Source: Dyadobacter sp. NIV53 (GTDB lineage Bacteria > Bacteroidota > Bacteroidia > Cytophagales > Spirosomataceae). From it: a DNA stretch of 64,000 nucleotides. The notes below the pieces were generated by a model, which was given only the letters and a program-made list of their open reading frames with translations, was not told the origin of the DNA and did no database searches. The position numbers and the translations under genes were made by a program. Position 1 is the stretch's first letter; each line of letters begins with the position of its first letter. The stretch lies in assembly GCF_019711195.1 (NCBI RefSeq), contig NZ_CP081299.1, forward strand, positions 4,004,001 to 4,068,000, read 5' to 3'. Shown here in pieces: positions 43,949 through 52,322 of the stretch.

Positions 43949-44590
43949 ATGAAAAAAAATGTGATCATTTCTTGTATACTGGCTATGTTATCACAAGTGG
44001 TATTTGGCCAGTTAAGTGAAGGTTCGAAGATTAATGCTAATACCGGAACCGGGTTTAACACTTCGAAAGCAGGAGTTTTTTGGAATTCTCCATCTCCTGT
44101 ATCCAATACTGTCGGACAGTTTTATCTGGATTCTGTCTGGCACGAAGGCAATGTTAAGTTTAGTAATGTAATTCAGCAAATTGGTGGATCAAGTACAGAT
44201 AGCCTGAATAACATACTTATCCGATATAATGTCCTGAATGATCAGCTTGAAGTATTGGCAGATAAAAGTAAAAATGATGTAAGGGTAATTGATGGAAAGC
44301 ACCTGAAAAACTTTAAGGTTAAATCCTCAGAAAATGACATTTCAGAGTATGTAAATACAGGTTCTTTTCATTCTGATAAAGTTTCGGCTGGTTTCTTTGA
44401 AAAGCTTGTTCAGGGAAAGCTTTCACTAATGAAATATTACCGGGCCAAAACGGTGAAACCCAACTACAATCCTGGATTTGGGACTGGTGAAAAGAATACA
44501 ACTGTGAGCGTGGAAAGTGATTATTATGTAGTTCTGGATAATAAAGCAGAGAAAATCAGCCCGGGAAAAAGCTGTTGTCTTCGTTCATGA
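43949..44590 (+). CDS. Exported protein of unknown function, C-terminus probably frameshifted
   Basis: The open frame gives 213 residues with a signal peptide (IISCILAMLSQVVFGQ) and no recognised domain. The end GKSCCLRS looks wrong. Adding one A to the run at 44566-44570 changes it to GKKLLSSFMKDKESEMNTYV and runs on through INFKKEEDIIRLFEYYNK to a TGA at 44689-44691 (247 residues), right before a strong terminator. The corrected form is the more credible one. It is located 29 nt after the S9 peptidase gene and probably co-transcribed. Confidence 0.7.
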   Translation: MKKNVIISCILAMLSQVVFGQLSEGSKINANTGTGFNTSKAGVFWNSPSPVSNTVGQFYLDSVWHEGNVKFSNVIQQIGGSSTDSLNNILIRYNVLNDQLEVLADKSKNDVRVIDGKHLKNFKVKSSENDISEYVNTGSFHSDKVSAGFFEKLVQGKLSLMKYYRAKTVKPNYNPGFGTGEKNTTVSVESDYYVVLDNKAEKISPGKSCCLRS

Positions 44591-44693
44591 AAGACAAGGA
44601 AAGTGAAATGAATACTTACGTAAAGTCAAACGACATAAATTTTAAAAAAGAAGAAGATATTATCAGGTTGTTTGAATACTATAATAAATGAAT

Positions 44694-44740
44694 TTTTAAT
44701 CAAATGAGACTGGATGTATTCCAGTCTCATTTGATTAAAA
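44694..44740. terminator. Strong bidirectional terminator
   Basis: AATCAAATGAGACTGGA and TCCAGTCTCATTTGATT form a perfect 17-bp stem around TGTAT. The flanking TTTT/AAAA extends it to 21 bp and gives T-runs on both strands. It separates the convergent 43949-44691 gene and the M28 peptidase gene. Confidence 0.95.
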
Positions 44741-44757
44741 CCAAAATTTTGAAAGTC

Positions 44758-46302
44758 TTATTTGGCATATAATTTCTTAGCCGCCTCCTCATATTTATCG
44801 CCCGCAATCCATTGCGGAGCTATTGGCATATCTGCAATTAACCGGGCGGAGTAAGTAAATGCCTGACTGAATTTGAGCAGGTAATTAAAATTAATGGTTT
44901 CAGGATTGTCGGAAACCTGGTGATAGTTCTTCATAATATCACCGTTAAATTCCCTGAACCCGGGTGTAAAAGTAGGGGCAGGGATTCCTTTTTTAGCAAA
45001 ACTTACATTGTCTGAACGATCGAATAGCCCTTGTTCTGGTGATGGATCTGCAAAAATTCCTAGTCCAAAGGCTTTGCTGGCTGTTTCCATTTGAATTTTT
45101 GCACCTGTACGATCCAGTCCCATTACTGCAACTATAGTAGTATCGTTATATCCCGCACCGTCAGAATTAATATTGAAAATACATTTATTAAGAGGCATTA
45201 ACGGATGATTTGCATAATACTGGCTTCCTAATAAGCCTACTTCCTCAGCCGTCAGAGCAATAATCAGTACTGAACGTTTTGGTGGATTTTTGGAAAAAGC
45301 TTCGGCAGCAGTGAGCAATCCTACAACTCCAAATGCATTGTCCCTTGCACCATTGAAAATACTGTCTTCCGGCGTATAAGGCTGCCTGCCTTGTTTTCCT
45401 ACACCGACATGATCATAATGCGCAGTGAGCAAAATGTATTCATCTTTTAATTTAAGGTCACTTCCTTCAATAAATCCGGCAACATTATAGTTGTTGATCA
45501 GTGAAGTTTTCCTTCCGCTCGTTTTAAATTCAACTTCTTGTACGCCACGAAGGCCTCGTGTCAGATTTGCTTCTTTGCCATTTACCCACGCATGCGGGAT
45601 TGTTTTACCAGATGCATTTTCCGGAGCCAGTCCGATTTTTTCTCCGGTAAAATTTTTGCTTACCATATTCCACGGAATAGGCGCATTGAATAATTCAATG
45701 ATAGCAACCGCACCTTTATCAATGGCTATTTTACGTTTTTCAGTAGACGATGCTACAATTTCCGAAGGTGTTTGAACATCCGGAGTTCCGCTTTGCACCA
45801 ATACAATTTTGCCTTTTACATCCAGATCTTTATAATCGTCCCATCCTTTGGATGCGTTTTCCAAACCGTAAGCTGCATATACCAGCGGAGCCTTTATATT
45901 GGTTGCTTCACCGCTCATCAGTATCCAGTCGGTGCCGCTTTTAAGAACATCCGCACCGGCAATGATTTCACCCGATTCATTAACTCCCATTTTTTCAAAT
46001 GGTACATTCTGGTAATAAGAGTTGGTAGCGAATTTTTTGATGATAGAACTATCCGTTCCTGCAACGGACTTTACACCAAATTTGCGAAACTGTTCAGCAA
46101 TATATCTTGCAGCTGCCAGATTTCCCTGCTCTCCGGTACGGCGCCCCAACAATTCATCAGCCGCCAGAAAGCGCATGTGTGCTTCGGTTTCAGATTTTGT
46201 AATTGCAAATTCAGGCGGGAGAGGTTTTTTCTTTTGTGCGAAAGTGGGGAAAGTGAGAATGAAACAAAGAAGGATGGAAAGAGGTATAGTTTTAAAATTC
46301 AT
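44758..46302 (-). CDS. M28 family metallopeptidase, exported
   Basis: The protein has 514 residues with a signal peptide (TIPLSILLCFILTFPTFAQ). The di-zinc aminopeptidase residues are in ILLTAHYDHVGVG (His), FNGARDNAFGVVG (Asp), ALTAEEVGLLGSQ (Glu-Glu), NINSDGAGYND (Asp) and KNYHQVSDNPET (His). A protease-associated domain occupies about residues 130-290. Its likely role is hydrolysis of peptides in the periplasm. It appears monocistronic, bounded by the strong terminator downstream. Confidence 0.94.
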   Translation of the reverse strand: MNFKTIPLSILLCFILTFPTFAQKKKPLPPEFAITKSETEAHMRFLAADELLGRRTGEQGNLAAARYIAEQFRKFGVKSVAGTDSSIIKKFATNSYYQNVPFEKMGVNESGEIIAGADVLKSGTDWILMSGEATNIKAPLVYAAYGLENASKGWDDYKDLDVKGKIVLVQSGTPDVQTPSEIVASSTEKRKIAIDKGAVAIIELFNAPIPWNMVSKNFTGEKIGLAPENASGKTIPHAWVNGKEANLTRGLRGVQEVEFKTSGRKTSLINNYNVAGFIEGSDLKLKDEYILLTAHYDHVGVGKQGRQPYTPEDSIFNGARDNAFGVVGLLTAAEAFSKNPPKRSVLIIALTAEEVGLLGSQYYANHPLMPLNKCIFNINSDGAGYNDTTIVAVMGLDRTGAKIQMETASKAFGLGIFADPSPEQGLFDRSDNVSFAKKGIPAPTFTPGFREFNGDIMKNYHQVSDNPETINFNYLLKFSQAFTYSARLIADMPIAPQWIAGDKYEEAAKKLYAK

Positions 46303-46390
46303 ATTAATTTAACGTATGAAAATATTGTAATCAATAGACAAATGGAAGGCTCGAAAATAGACTATTTTTATGATCAAATGCTATGAAGCA

Positions 46391-47059
46391 TTATAAAATC
46401 ACTATTTTAAGACTTGTATATTTCTGAATCCTTTTGAAATCTGATTTATTGTATGTGTAAAATGATTTACAGTCTAAACTTTCGGCAACTGCTGTATGAA
46501 TACAATCATTAATATGCTTAAATCCAATAATATCAGCTAATTCAAGTGCTCTTGTAATATGAAAATTGTTTATTATAGCAATATTCAAAGAGTTTAAATA
46601 ATCTAATTCTTGCCTGATTATATCATTGCTCACTTCAAATCTGGCCAAGGCATATCCGATTTCTTGAATAACCAAAGTAGAAATTACGAAACGATTATAT
46701 TCTAACGCATTTAATAGAAGTTCATTAGCCTGTTTATTTTTAACTGGGTCTTGTATAACAATGTAATTGAAAACTACATCTGAGTCAAAATAGTGCACAA
46801 CTAAAAGATTTACGTCGTTAACGATTGTATTAAAATCTGTACTATCTTTCAACTGCACAGAAGGATGATTTTTTCTATGATCCAAAAATCTTTTAACTTC
46901 AAAATCATTAATTTTTTTATCTTCTTTTGCAGTGAGTGTTGCAGGTTCTATTTCTTCTACAATAATTTTTACCTCTTTTTTGCCGAACATAGATTTAATG
47001 TAATTGACAAATTTGAGATTGAGTTGCAGGGTATTTACCCGAAATGTGTGTTGTTGCAT
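46391..47059 (-). CDS. Fused antitoxin-PIN domain toxin (VapBC-like in one frame)
   Basis: This is a 222-residue ORF. Residues 5-85 (TFRVNTLQLNLKFVNYIKSM...NTIVNDVNL) look like a free-standing Bacteroidota antitoxin. From about residue 88 (VVHYFDSDVVFNYIV) a complete PIN RNase domain follows, with acidic residues in FDSDVV, VIQEIGYALA, NDCIHTAVAES and NKSDF. In related loci the two are separate overlapping genes. Here a T4 run at 46803-46806 lies at the junction, and with three T the frame would hit TAG and the toxin would begin at TTG/GTG. So it is either a real fusion or a one-base insertion. Type II mRNA/tRNA-cleaving toxins of this class are silenced by the partner. Confidence 0.7.
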   Translation of the reverse strand: MQQHTFRVNTLQLNLKFVNYIKSMFGKKEVKIIVEEIEPATLTAKEDKKINDFEVKRFLDHRKNHPSVQLKDSTDFNTIVNDVNLLVVHYFDSDVVFNYIVIQDPVKNKQANELLLNALEYNRFVISTLVIQEIGYALARFEVSNDIIRQELDYLNSLNIAIINNFHITRALELADIIGFKHINDCIHTAVAESLDCKSFYTYNKSDFKRIQKYTSLKIVIL

Positions 47060-47164
47060 GGCTATAATTTTTACTTACTCAAATATAATTGTTTTTCAAT
47101 ACGAATTTGTAATATCCAAATAAGGTGCTTAGATATAAAAAGTTAAAAGAAATTAAATTTCCTT

Positions 47165-47199
47165 AAAAAATATAGAGAAATTTCCAAATTTCTCTATAT
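47165..47199 (-). terminator. Intrinsic terminator after hemB
   Basis: ATATAGAGAAATTT (47170-47183) and AAATTTCTCTATAT (47186-47199) form a perfect 14-bp stem with only CC between. On the minus strand it is followed by TTTTT. It lies 53 nt beyond the hemB stop. Confidence 0.85.
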
Positions 47200-47251
47200 C
47201 AAATCTATCAGTAAATACAAAATTTTCCTAATTATTCAATTCATCGATTCC

Positions 47252-48232
47252 TTATCTGTTCAACAGAAAAGCCGCTTCCTTTGCGAAGTAAGTAAGGATA
47301 CACTTAGCTCCGGCACGGCGGATACTGATAAGCACTTCCATCATGGCGCGGTCACCATCCAGCCAGCCGTTAAGCGCGGCAGCTTTGATCATGGCATATT
47401 CACCGGAAACATTGTAAGCGGCAATCGGAATATCAAAATTTTCATCCAGCTGGCGAATAATATCCAGATAAGACAAAGCAGGTTTTACCATCAGAAAATC
47501 AGCGCCTTCTTCAAAATCCAGTTGCGCTTCCAGTAATGCTTCCCGCTTATTGGCCGGATTCATCTGATAGGTTTTTTTATCCCCGAATTTCGGAGCAGAT
47601 TCCAGCGCATCACGAAATGGCCCGTAAAATGCACTCGCATATTTGGCAGAATAAGCCATAATACTTACATCCGTAAAACCATACTCGTCTAATTGATTAC
47701 GCATATGGATTACCCGCCCATCCATCATATCACTTGGCCCAAGAATGTCTGCTCCGGCTTTGGCCTGTGCAACTCCCATTTTTCCTAAAATTTCCAGAGT
47801 TGCGTCATTCACGATTTTTCCATCTTCCACCAGGCCATCGTGCCCGTCAGAACTGTACGGATCCATAGCAACATCAGTCATGATGACTAGTTCAGGAAAT
47901 TTCTCTTTAATGGCGGTAATTGCTTTCAGATAGAATGTGTCTTCTTTGTAGCTTTCCGAAGCAAACCTGTCTTTTTTGCTTTCCGGATAATTGGGAAAAA
48001 GATCAATGGCGCGAATACCCAGATCAACGACTTCATTGAGTTCTTCCAACAGATTATCCAACGAGAACCGGTAAATACCCGGCATTGATTTTATCTCAAC
48101 TTTCTGCCTGGTTCCTTCCTGAACAAACATTGGGAAAATGAAATCGGAGACTTGTAATGTGGTTTCCTGTACCAAATCCCGGATTGCAGAAGATTTTCTA
48201 TTACGGCGTGGGCGGCGGGTGATGTTAAACAT
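47252..48232 (-). CDS. hemB: Porphobilinogen synthase (delta-aminolevulinic acid dehydratase)
   Basis: HemB condenses two 5-aminolevulinate molecules to porphobilinogen in haem synthesis. The two Schiff-base lysines are visible in IMAYSAKYASAFYGPFRDAL and DFLMVKPALSYLDIIRQL. The metal-site region lacks the Cys triplet and reads VIMTDVAMDPYSSDGHDGLV, indicating the Mg-dependent rather than the Zn-dependent type. The 326 residues are standard. It stands alone, with repeats upstream and a terminator downstream. Confidence 0.96.
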   Translation of the reverse strand: MFNITRRPRRNRKSSAIRDLVQETTLQVSDFIFPMFVQEGTRQKVEIKSMPGIYRFSLDNLLEELNEVVDLGIRAIDLFPNYPESKKDRFASESYKEDTFYLKAITAIKEKFPELVIMTDVAMDPYSSDGHDGLVEDGKIVNDATLEILGKMGVAQAKAGADILGPSDMMDGRVIHMRNQLDEYGFTDVSIMAYSAKYASAFYGPFRDALESAPKFGDKKTYQMNPANKREALLEAQLDFEEGADFLMVKPALSYLDIIRQLDENFDIPIAAYNVSGEYAMIKAAALNGWLDGDRAMMEVLISIRRAGAKCILTYFAKEAAFLLNR

Positions 48233-48240
48233 ATTAAACT

Positions 48241-48272
48241 ATTGGCGATCAGCAATCGGCTGTCGGCTTTTA
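48241..48272. repeat. CGGC-type degenerate intergenic repeat, copy 2
   Basis: ATTGGCGATCAGCAATCGGC followed by TGTCGGCTTTTA shares the GGCAATCGGC and GTCGGCTTTT words with the stretch at 34061-34135. It lies just upstream of hemB. Confidence 0.5.
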
Positions 48273-48323
48273 TTGGTTAATGAATCTTAAAGGCTATAGA
48301 AACCATAAGTTGAAGGAAAAAAA

Positions 48324-48371
48324 TCTCCGTGGTTCTCTGTGGAATCAAGGTTACACAGAGAACCACAGAGA
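48324..48371. repeat. CACAGAG-type inverted repeat without a gene
   Basis: TCTCCGTGGTTCTCTGTG (48324-48341) and CACAGAGAACCACAGAGA (48354-48371) are 18-nt inverse complements with one mismatch and a 12-nt centre. The core words match the arms that enclose the GxxExxY gene at 175-808. A partial further unit (TTTCACAGAGAAAG) follows to about 48396. It lies between hemB and the response regulator gene. Confidence 0.75.
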
Positions 48372-48436
48372 AAAATTTAGAGTTTCACAGAGAAAGATTT
48401 TTTCCTCCGTTCATTCCTTCTTCCCTTTCCTCCCTT

Positions 48437-49123
48437 CTAACCTACCATCAGTTTAAATCCTTCTCCGTGTAAATTCATGATCTGAATAGAAGGGTCTTCT
48501 TTAAAATGTTTGCGTAGTTTGGTGATATATACATCCATACTCCTGGCATTGAAATAGGAATCATCGCCCCAAATCGTTTTTAGTGCAAAACTGCGGCTGA
48601 TCGGCTGATTGATATTCTGACAAAACAATTTAAGCAGTTCTGATTCTTTACTGGTCAGTTTTGCCGATTTATCATTGACAATTAATTGATGGTGACCGTA
48701 GTCAAAAGTATAATTTCCAACCTCGAAAATATTGTTTTCGTCTGAATTTTCCGGCTGCTTCCGGTAACGGCGAAGAATCGCTTCAATACGCAGCAAAAGT
48801 TCTTCCCGGTCAAATGGCTTGGTTACATAATCGTCGCCGCCAACACGAAAACCCTGCATAGTATCTTCTTTCATGGATTTGGCCGTCAGGAAAATAATAG
48901 GCACATCGCGGCCGCTCATTCTTACTTCCTTTGCGAGCGAAAAGCCATCTTTTTTAGGCATCATTACATCAAAAATGCAAAGGTCATAAGTCTTATCCAC
49001 AAAACTTTGCCAGCCTTTTTGCCCATCCGTTGCAAGGTCAGTTGGATAACCCTTGTCTATCAGGTATTCCTGAAGTAATGCTCCGAGATTGATATCGTCT
49101 TCAACGAGTAAGAGATTAGGCAT
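48437..49123 (-). CDS. OmpR/PhoB-type response regulator (orphan in this window)
   Basis: This 228-residue protein has a receiver domain (LLVEDDINLGALLQEYL; phosphorylation Asp in LCIFDVMMPKKDG; signalling Lys in YVTKPFDREELLLRIEA) and a C-terminal winged helix (LTSKESELLKLFCQN, SMDVYITKLRKHFKEDPSIQ). No histidine kinase gene is adjacent, so its sensor is elsewhere. It is divergent from the alpha/beta hydrolase gene. The target genes are unknown. Confidence 0.95.
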   Translation of the reverse strand: MPNLLLVEDDINLGALLQEYLIDKGYPTDLATDGQKGWQSFVDKTYDLCIFDVMMPKKDGFSLAKEVRMSGRDVPIIFLTAKSMKEDTMQGFRVGGDDYVTKPFDREELLLRIEAILRRYRKQPENSDENNIFEVGNYTFDYGHHQLIVNDKSAKLTSKESELLKLFCQNINQPISRSFALKTIWGDDSYFNARSMDVYITKLRKHFKEDPSIQIMNLHGEGFKLMVG

Positions 49124-49270
49124 AGGTAAATCTGTGAATGAGTATTTTGCAAATCAGCAATTGCTTTTTAATATTCGTATTAATTAATGGATTCGTGGCA
49201 TAAGAAACACGATTTTGTCCCTAAAACTACCGAACTTTCGAGGTAATGAAGCCTTCTTAATTCTTAAAAT

Positions 49271-50290
49271 ATGTTAAAGATACTCATTGGGATCGTCGCA
49301 GTAGTCGTAATCCTCGCCATTGTTTACTTTTTGGGGCCAACAGTTCCAGCCGTTCAGTTCAGTCCGGTACTTCCTTCGGTAAACAAAGATTTATCTGCTC
49401 TGGAAGAAGAAATAAATAAGTCTGAAAAGGAAACCAAAAATCTGAAGCGCGATAATCAGGCACGGATTGTCTGGGCTGATTCTGCAAAGAAACAAAAAAC
49501 ATCTTATAGCATTGTATACATTCATGGCTTCGGTGCAAGCTGGGCGGAGGGCGAACCTATTCACAGAAACCTGGCAAAGCGTTATGGAGCAAATCTGTAC
49601 CTGGCTCGTATGCACGATGCCGGAATCAGTGACCCGGATGCATTTGATGATCTGACACCCGAAAACTTCATGGCAAATGCGCAGCGTGCACTGTCCATAG
49701 GTAAGGTTTTGGGAGACAGTGTAATTGTAATAGGAACTTCGGCAGGCGGATTGTTATCCGTATATCTTGCCTCGACCAATCCGGAAATAAAAGGTGTTGT
49801 ATTATACTCGCCCTGTATGGCTGTGGCATCACCCGCTCTTAAACTGGTAACCGGCCCGTGGGGAAGGAAAATATTATACACCATTATGGGTGATCGCCGC
49901 ACGCCGGTTGATGAAGATCCTGAGAAATCAAACTTCTGGCTGCAAAGTTACCGTACCAACGGGCTGCTTACTTTGCAGCAAACTATTGATGCAATTGCCC
50001 GTCCGGAGGTTTACGAAAAGATCAAAATGCCATTATTTTTGGGGTATTATTATAAAAATGAAGAAGAACAGGATAAAACGGTTTCTGTAAAAGCGATGCA
50101 GGACATGTTTCCTAAATTGGGAACACCGGATAATCTTAAAGTGGAAAAGGCATTTCCTGAAAGCGGCGATCATGTAATCGGCTCTTATTTGCGTTCAAAA
50201 GATGTGCAAGGTGTATATAATGCTACGGATCAGTTTTTTCAGGAAAAGCTGCATCTGAAACCAGTAGAAAACACCGTTGCGAAACCTTGA
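49271..50290 (+). CDS. Membrane-anchored alpha/beta hydrolase
   Basis: The 339-residue protein has an N-terminal transmembrane anchor (ILIGIVAVVVILAIVYFLGP), a short coiled segment (LSALEEEINKSEKETKNLKR), then a hydrolase domain. The oxyanion motif is YIHGFGASWAEG, the nucleophile elbow GTSAGG, and a C-terminal ESGDHVIGSYL holds the likely His. It resembles carboxylesterase/lysophospholipase-type enzymes; the substrate is unknown. It stands alone between the response regulator gene and fabI. Confidence 0.85.
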   Translation: MLKILIGIVAVVVILAIVYFLGPTVPAVQFSPVLPSVNKDLSALEEEINKSEKETKNLKRDNQARIVWADSAKKQKTSYSIVYIHGFGASWAEGEPIHRNLAKRYGANLYLARMHDAGISDPDAFDDLTPENFMANAQRALSIGKVLGDSVIVIGTSAGGLLSVYLASTNPEIKGVVLYSPCMAVASPALKLVTGPWGRKILYTIMGDRRTPVDEDPEKSNFWLQSYRTNGLLTLQQTIDAIARPEVYEKIKMPLFLGYYYKNEEEQDKTVSVKAMQDMFPKLGTPDNLKVEKAFPESGDHVIGSYLRSKDVQGVYNATDQFFQEKLHLKPVENTVAKP

Positions 50291-50375
50291 CTTCATAATT
50301 CACAGAATAAAAGGCCGGAAAATGTAACTGGTTTAACAAATCAAAAATGCGTTACTTTGCGGGCTTGAAAAAGCA

Positions 50376-50419
50376 TTGTCAGGCATTTGTAAATAAAGAT
50401 TTCATTTTTGTCAGGCATT
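50376..50419 (+). promoter_or_regulatory. Direct repeat upstream of fabI
   Basis: TTGTCAGGCATT occurs at 50376-50387 and again at 50408-50419, a 32-nt period or about three helical turns. The second copy ends 38 nt before the fabI ATG. It may be a regulator binding site or simply a local duplication. Confidence 0.35.
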
Positions 50420-50456
50420 GCATGGCTCATTTGACGATATACTTATAACGAAAATT

Positions 50457-51278
50457 ATGGCTTACGGTTTATTAAAAGGAAAAAGAGGGATTATATCAGG
50501 CGCTCTGGACGAAAATTCAATCGCATGGAAAGTGGCGCTTAAAGCAAAGGAAGAAGGCGCAATTTTTACATTGACAAATGCACCGATTGCTATGCGGATG
50601 GGTGCAATTCAGGAACTGGCAAAAGCCTGTGATGCCCAGCTTATTCCTGCTGACGCCACTTCGGTAGAAGATATTGAAAATCTTTATACCCAGTCTATGG
50701 ATGTATTGGGAGGAAAAATCGACTTCGTTCTGCACTCTATCGGTATGTCGATCAATGTTCGTAAAGGCAAATCTTATGGTGACCTGAACTATGAGTGGAT
50801 GCAGAAAGGACTGGATATTTCAGCGATTTCCCTGCACAAATTTTTACAGGTTGGCGAAAAACTGGATGCCATCAACGAATGGGGTTCTGTTGTAGCTTTA
50901 TCTTACATCGCAGCACAGCGTACTTATTCCTTTTATAGCGACATGGCCGAAGCAAAGGCAATGCTTGAAAGTATTGCACGCAGCTATGGTTACCGTTACG
51001 GAAAAGCTAAAAATGTACGTGTAAATACGATCTCTCAATCACCAACCCGTACAAAAGCAGGATCTGGAATTGAAGGATTTGATGCATTTTATGACTTTGC
51101 CGAAAAAATGAGCCCATTGGGTAATGCTACTGCAGAAGATTGCGCGAATTATGCGATTACACTTTTCTCAGACCTGACGAAATATGTTACGATGCAAAAT
51201 CTTTTCCATGATGGCGGATATTCCTCAACCGGTATTTCAGAAGAACTGGTACAAATGATTCAGCAGCAGAATCAGTAG
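50457..51278 (+). CDS. fabI: Enoyl-[acyl-carrier-protein] reductase (NADH)
   Basis: FabI performs the last reduction of fatty acid elongation and is the triclosan target. From ATG 50457 (MAYGLLKGKRGIISGALDENSIAWKVA is the expected nucleotide-binding start, with GALDENSIAW replacing the SDR TGxxxGIG loop) the length is 273 residues. The catalytic Tyr and Lys lie in AQRTYSFYSDMAEAKAML (Y-x6-K spacing), and SPTRTKAGSGI is the substrate-loop region. The longer frame from 50418 has no support. A strong terminator follows. Confidence 0.96.
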   Translation: MAYGLLKGKRGIISGALDENSIAWKVALKAKEEGAIFTLTNAPIAMRMGAIQELAKACDAQLIPADATSVEDIENLYTQSMDVLGGKIDFVLHSIGMSINVRKGKSYGDLNYEWMQKGLDISAISLHKFLQVGEKLDAINEWGSVVALSYIAAQRTYSFYSDMAEAKAMLESIARSYGYRYGKAKNVRVNTISQSPTRTKAGSGIEGFDAFYDFAEKMSPLGNATAEDCANYAITLFSDLTKYVTMQNLFHDGGYSSTGISEELVQMIQQQNQ

Positions 51279-51307
51279 CCTGTTGTAAATATTTTTTATT
51301 TCCTGGT

Positions 51308-51361
51308 AAATAACCAAACCGCCCACAAATAATATAGTTTGTGGGCGATTTGGTTATTTAT
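51308..51361 (+). terminator. Strong terminator after fabI
   Basis: Arms 51308-51329 and 51338-51359 are 22-nt inverse complements with one mismatch (core CCGCCCACAAA / TTTGTGGGCGA) around an 8-nt loop. AT-rich ends on both sides would let it work in both directions. Confidence 0.9.
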
Positions 51362-51486
51362 GTAACTTATATTTGATAAATTAGACTTATTTGAATATAT
51401 TTTGTTTGTGATTAGATGGCTGCCAGATAATATCCTGATACCTCTTTATTAAACTAAATCTTTATCAAACTAAATCTAAAATTATC

Positions 51487-52149
51487 ATGAAAAAAATTGC
51501 CGTATCTGTATTAATACTTTTGGTACTTACTCTGGCTACCAAATCTTTCGCCCAAACATTCAGCCTCAGAAGCGGGCTCAATTTATCAACGATGCAGTTT
51601 AAGGATGATCAGAATGAGTCTGATATTCTAAAATTAAAACCCGGATTTCATGTGGATGCTCTGGTAGAATTTCCAATTGCCAAAAATTTTTCCTTTGAAA
51701 CGGGCTTGCTGTTTTCTATGAAAGGTACCAGAATTGATGAAAAACTTGAAGCTGGTAATGTGACTTATCACCTCAAGACGAGAACAACTCTGATGTATCT
51801 GGATATACCTCTTAATGCAAAAACGATTTTTTCCGTAGGACAGATCAAGGTCTATGGTACTTTGGGGCCTTATGTTGGAATCGGATTAGCAGGTAAAAAC
51901 AAAATTGAAGAAACAATAAACGGAGAAAAAACCACAGAAAATGTAGATGCTAAATGGGGAAAGGATGGAGATTTAAAAAGGCTTGATTTTGGGTTAGCCG
52001 TTGGTGCGGGAGTAGAAATAAACGCTCTTTTGATCGGAGTTAATTATGGATATGGTCTTGCAAATATCTCGTCGTATACTGACGGTGGACTTAAAATGAA
52101 AAACCGTGTTTTAGGAATCTCTATTGGATATAAATTTGCAAAAAAATAG
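51487..52149 (+). CDS. Porin-family outer-membrane beta-barrel protein (PorT-like)
   Basis: This 220-residue protein has a signal peptide (VSVLILLVLTLATKSFAQ). The mature part is of the OMP_b-brl_2 type: FSLRSGLNLSTMQFKDD, KLKPGFHVDALVEFPIAKNF, SFETGLLFSMKGTRI, TTLMYLDIPLNAK, and a closing RVLGISIGYKF. The size suggests an eight-stranded barrel. The function is unknown; PorT itself is a T9SS factor, but this family is large and that role is not implied. Confidence 0.88.
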   Translation: MKKIAVSVLILLVLTLATKSFAQTFSLRSGLNLSTMQFKDDQNESDILKLKPGFHVDALVEFPIAKNFSFETGLLFSMKGTRIDEKLEAGNVTYHLKTRTTLMYLDIPLNAKTIFSVGQIKVYGTLGPYVGIGLAGKNKIEETINGEKTTENVDAKWGKDGDLKRLDFGLAVGAGVEINALLIGVNYGYGLANISSYTDGGLKMKNRVLGISIGYKFAKK

Positions 52150-52171
52150 AATGAATTAATGATGGTTCAGT

Positions 52172-52210
52172 ATCCCTTCAAAACATATTTTTGGAGGGAT
52201 TTTGTTTTTA
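52172..52210 (+). terminator. Intrinsic terminator after the porin-family gene
   Basis: ATCCCTTCAAAA and TTTTGGAGGGAT form a 12-bp stem with one G-T pair and a 5-nt loop, followed by TTTGTTTTT. Confidence 0.88.
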
Positions 52211-52322
52211 AGATAAAATAATTCGACCGCTTGTCCGTTTCGCGTTGTATGATATATGTGAACCAATTAGTTTCGCTTTTCAATTACAAGCTATGAACCA
52301 TAAAATGATTTATCCTTTTTTC

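Noticed and set aside
50376..50419. Interpretation of the TTGTCAGGCATT repeat as a FapR-type operator
   Set aside because: It is a direct, not inverted, repeat, and no matching consensus or regulator is present.
52245..52322. Extended N-terminus of the vWA-like lipoprotein
   Set aside because: The signal peptide and lipobox fit only the start at 52323 (or at most 52293).
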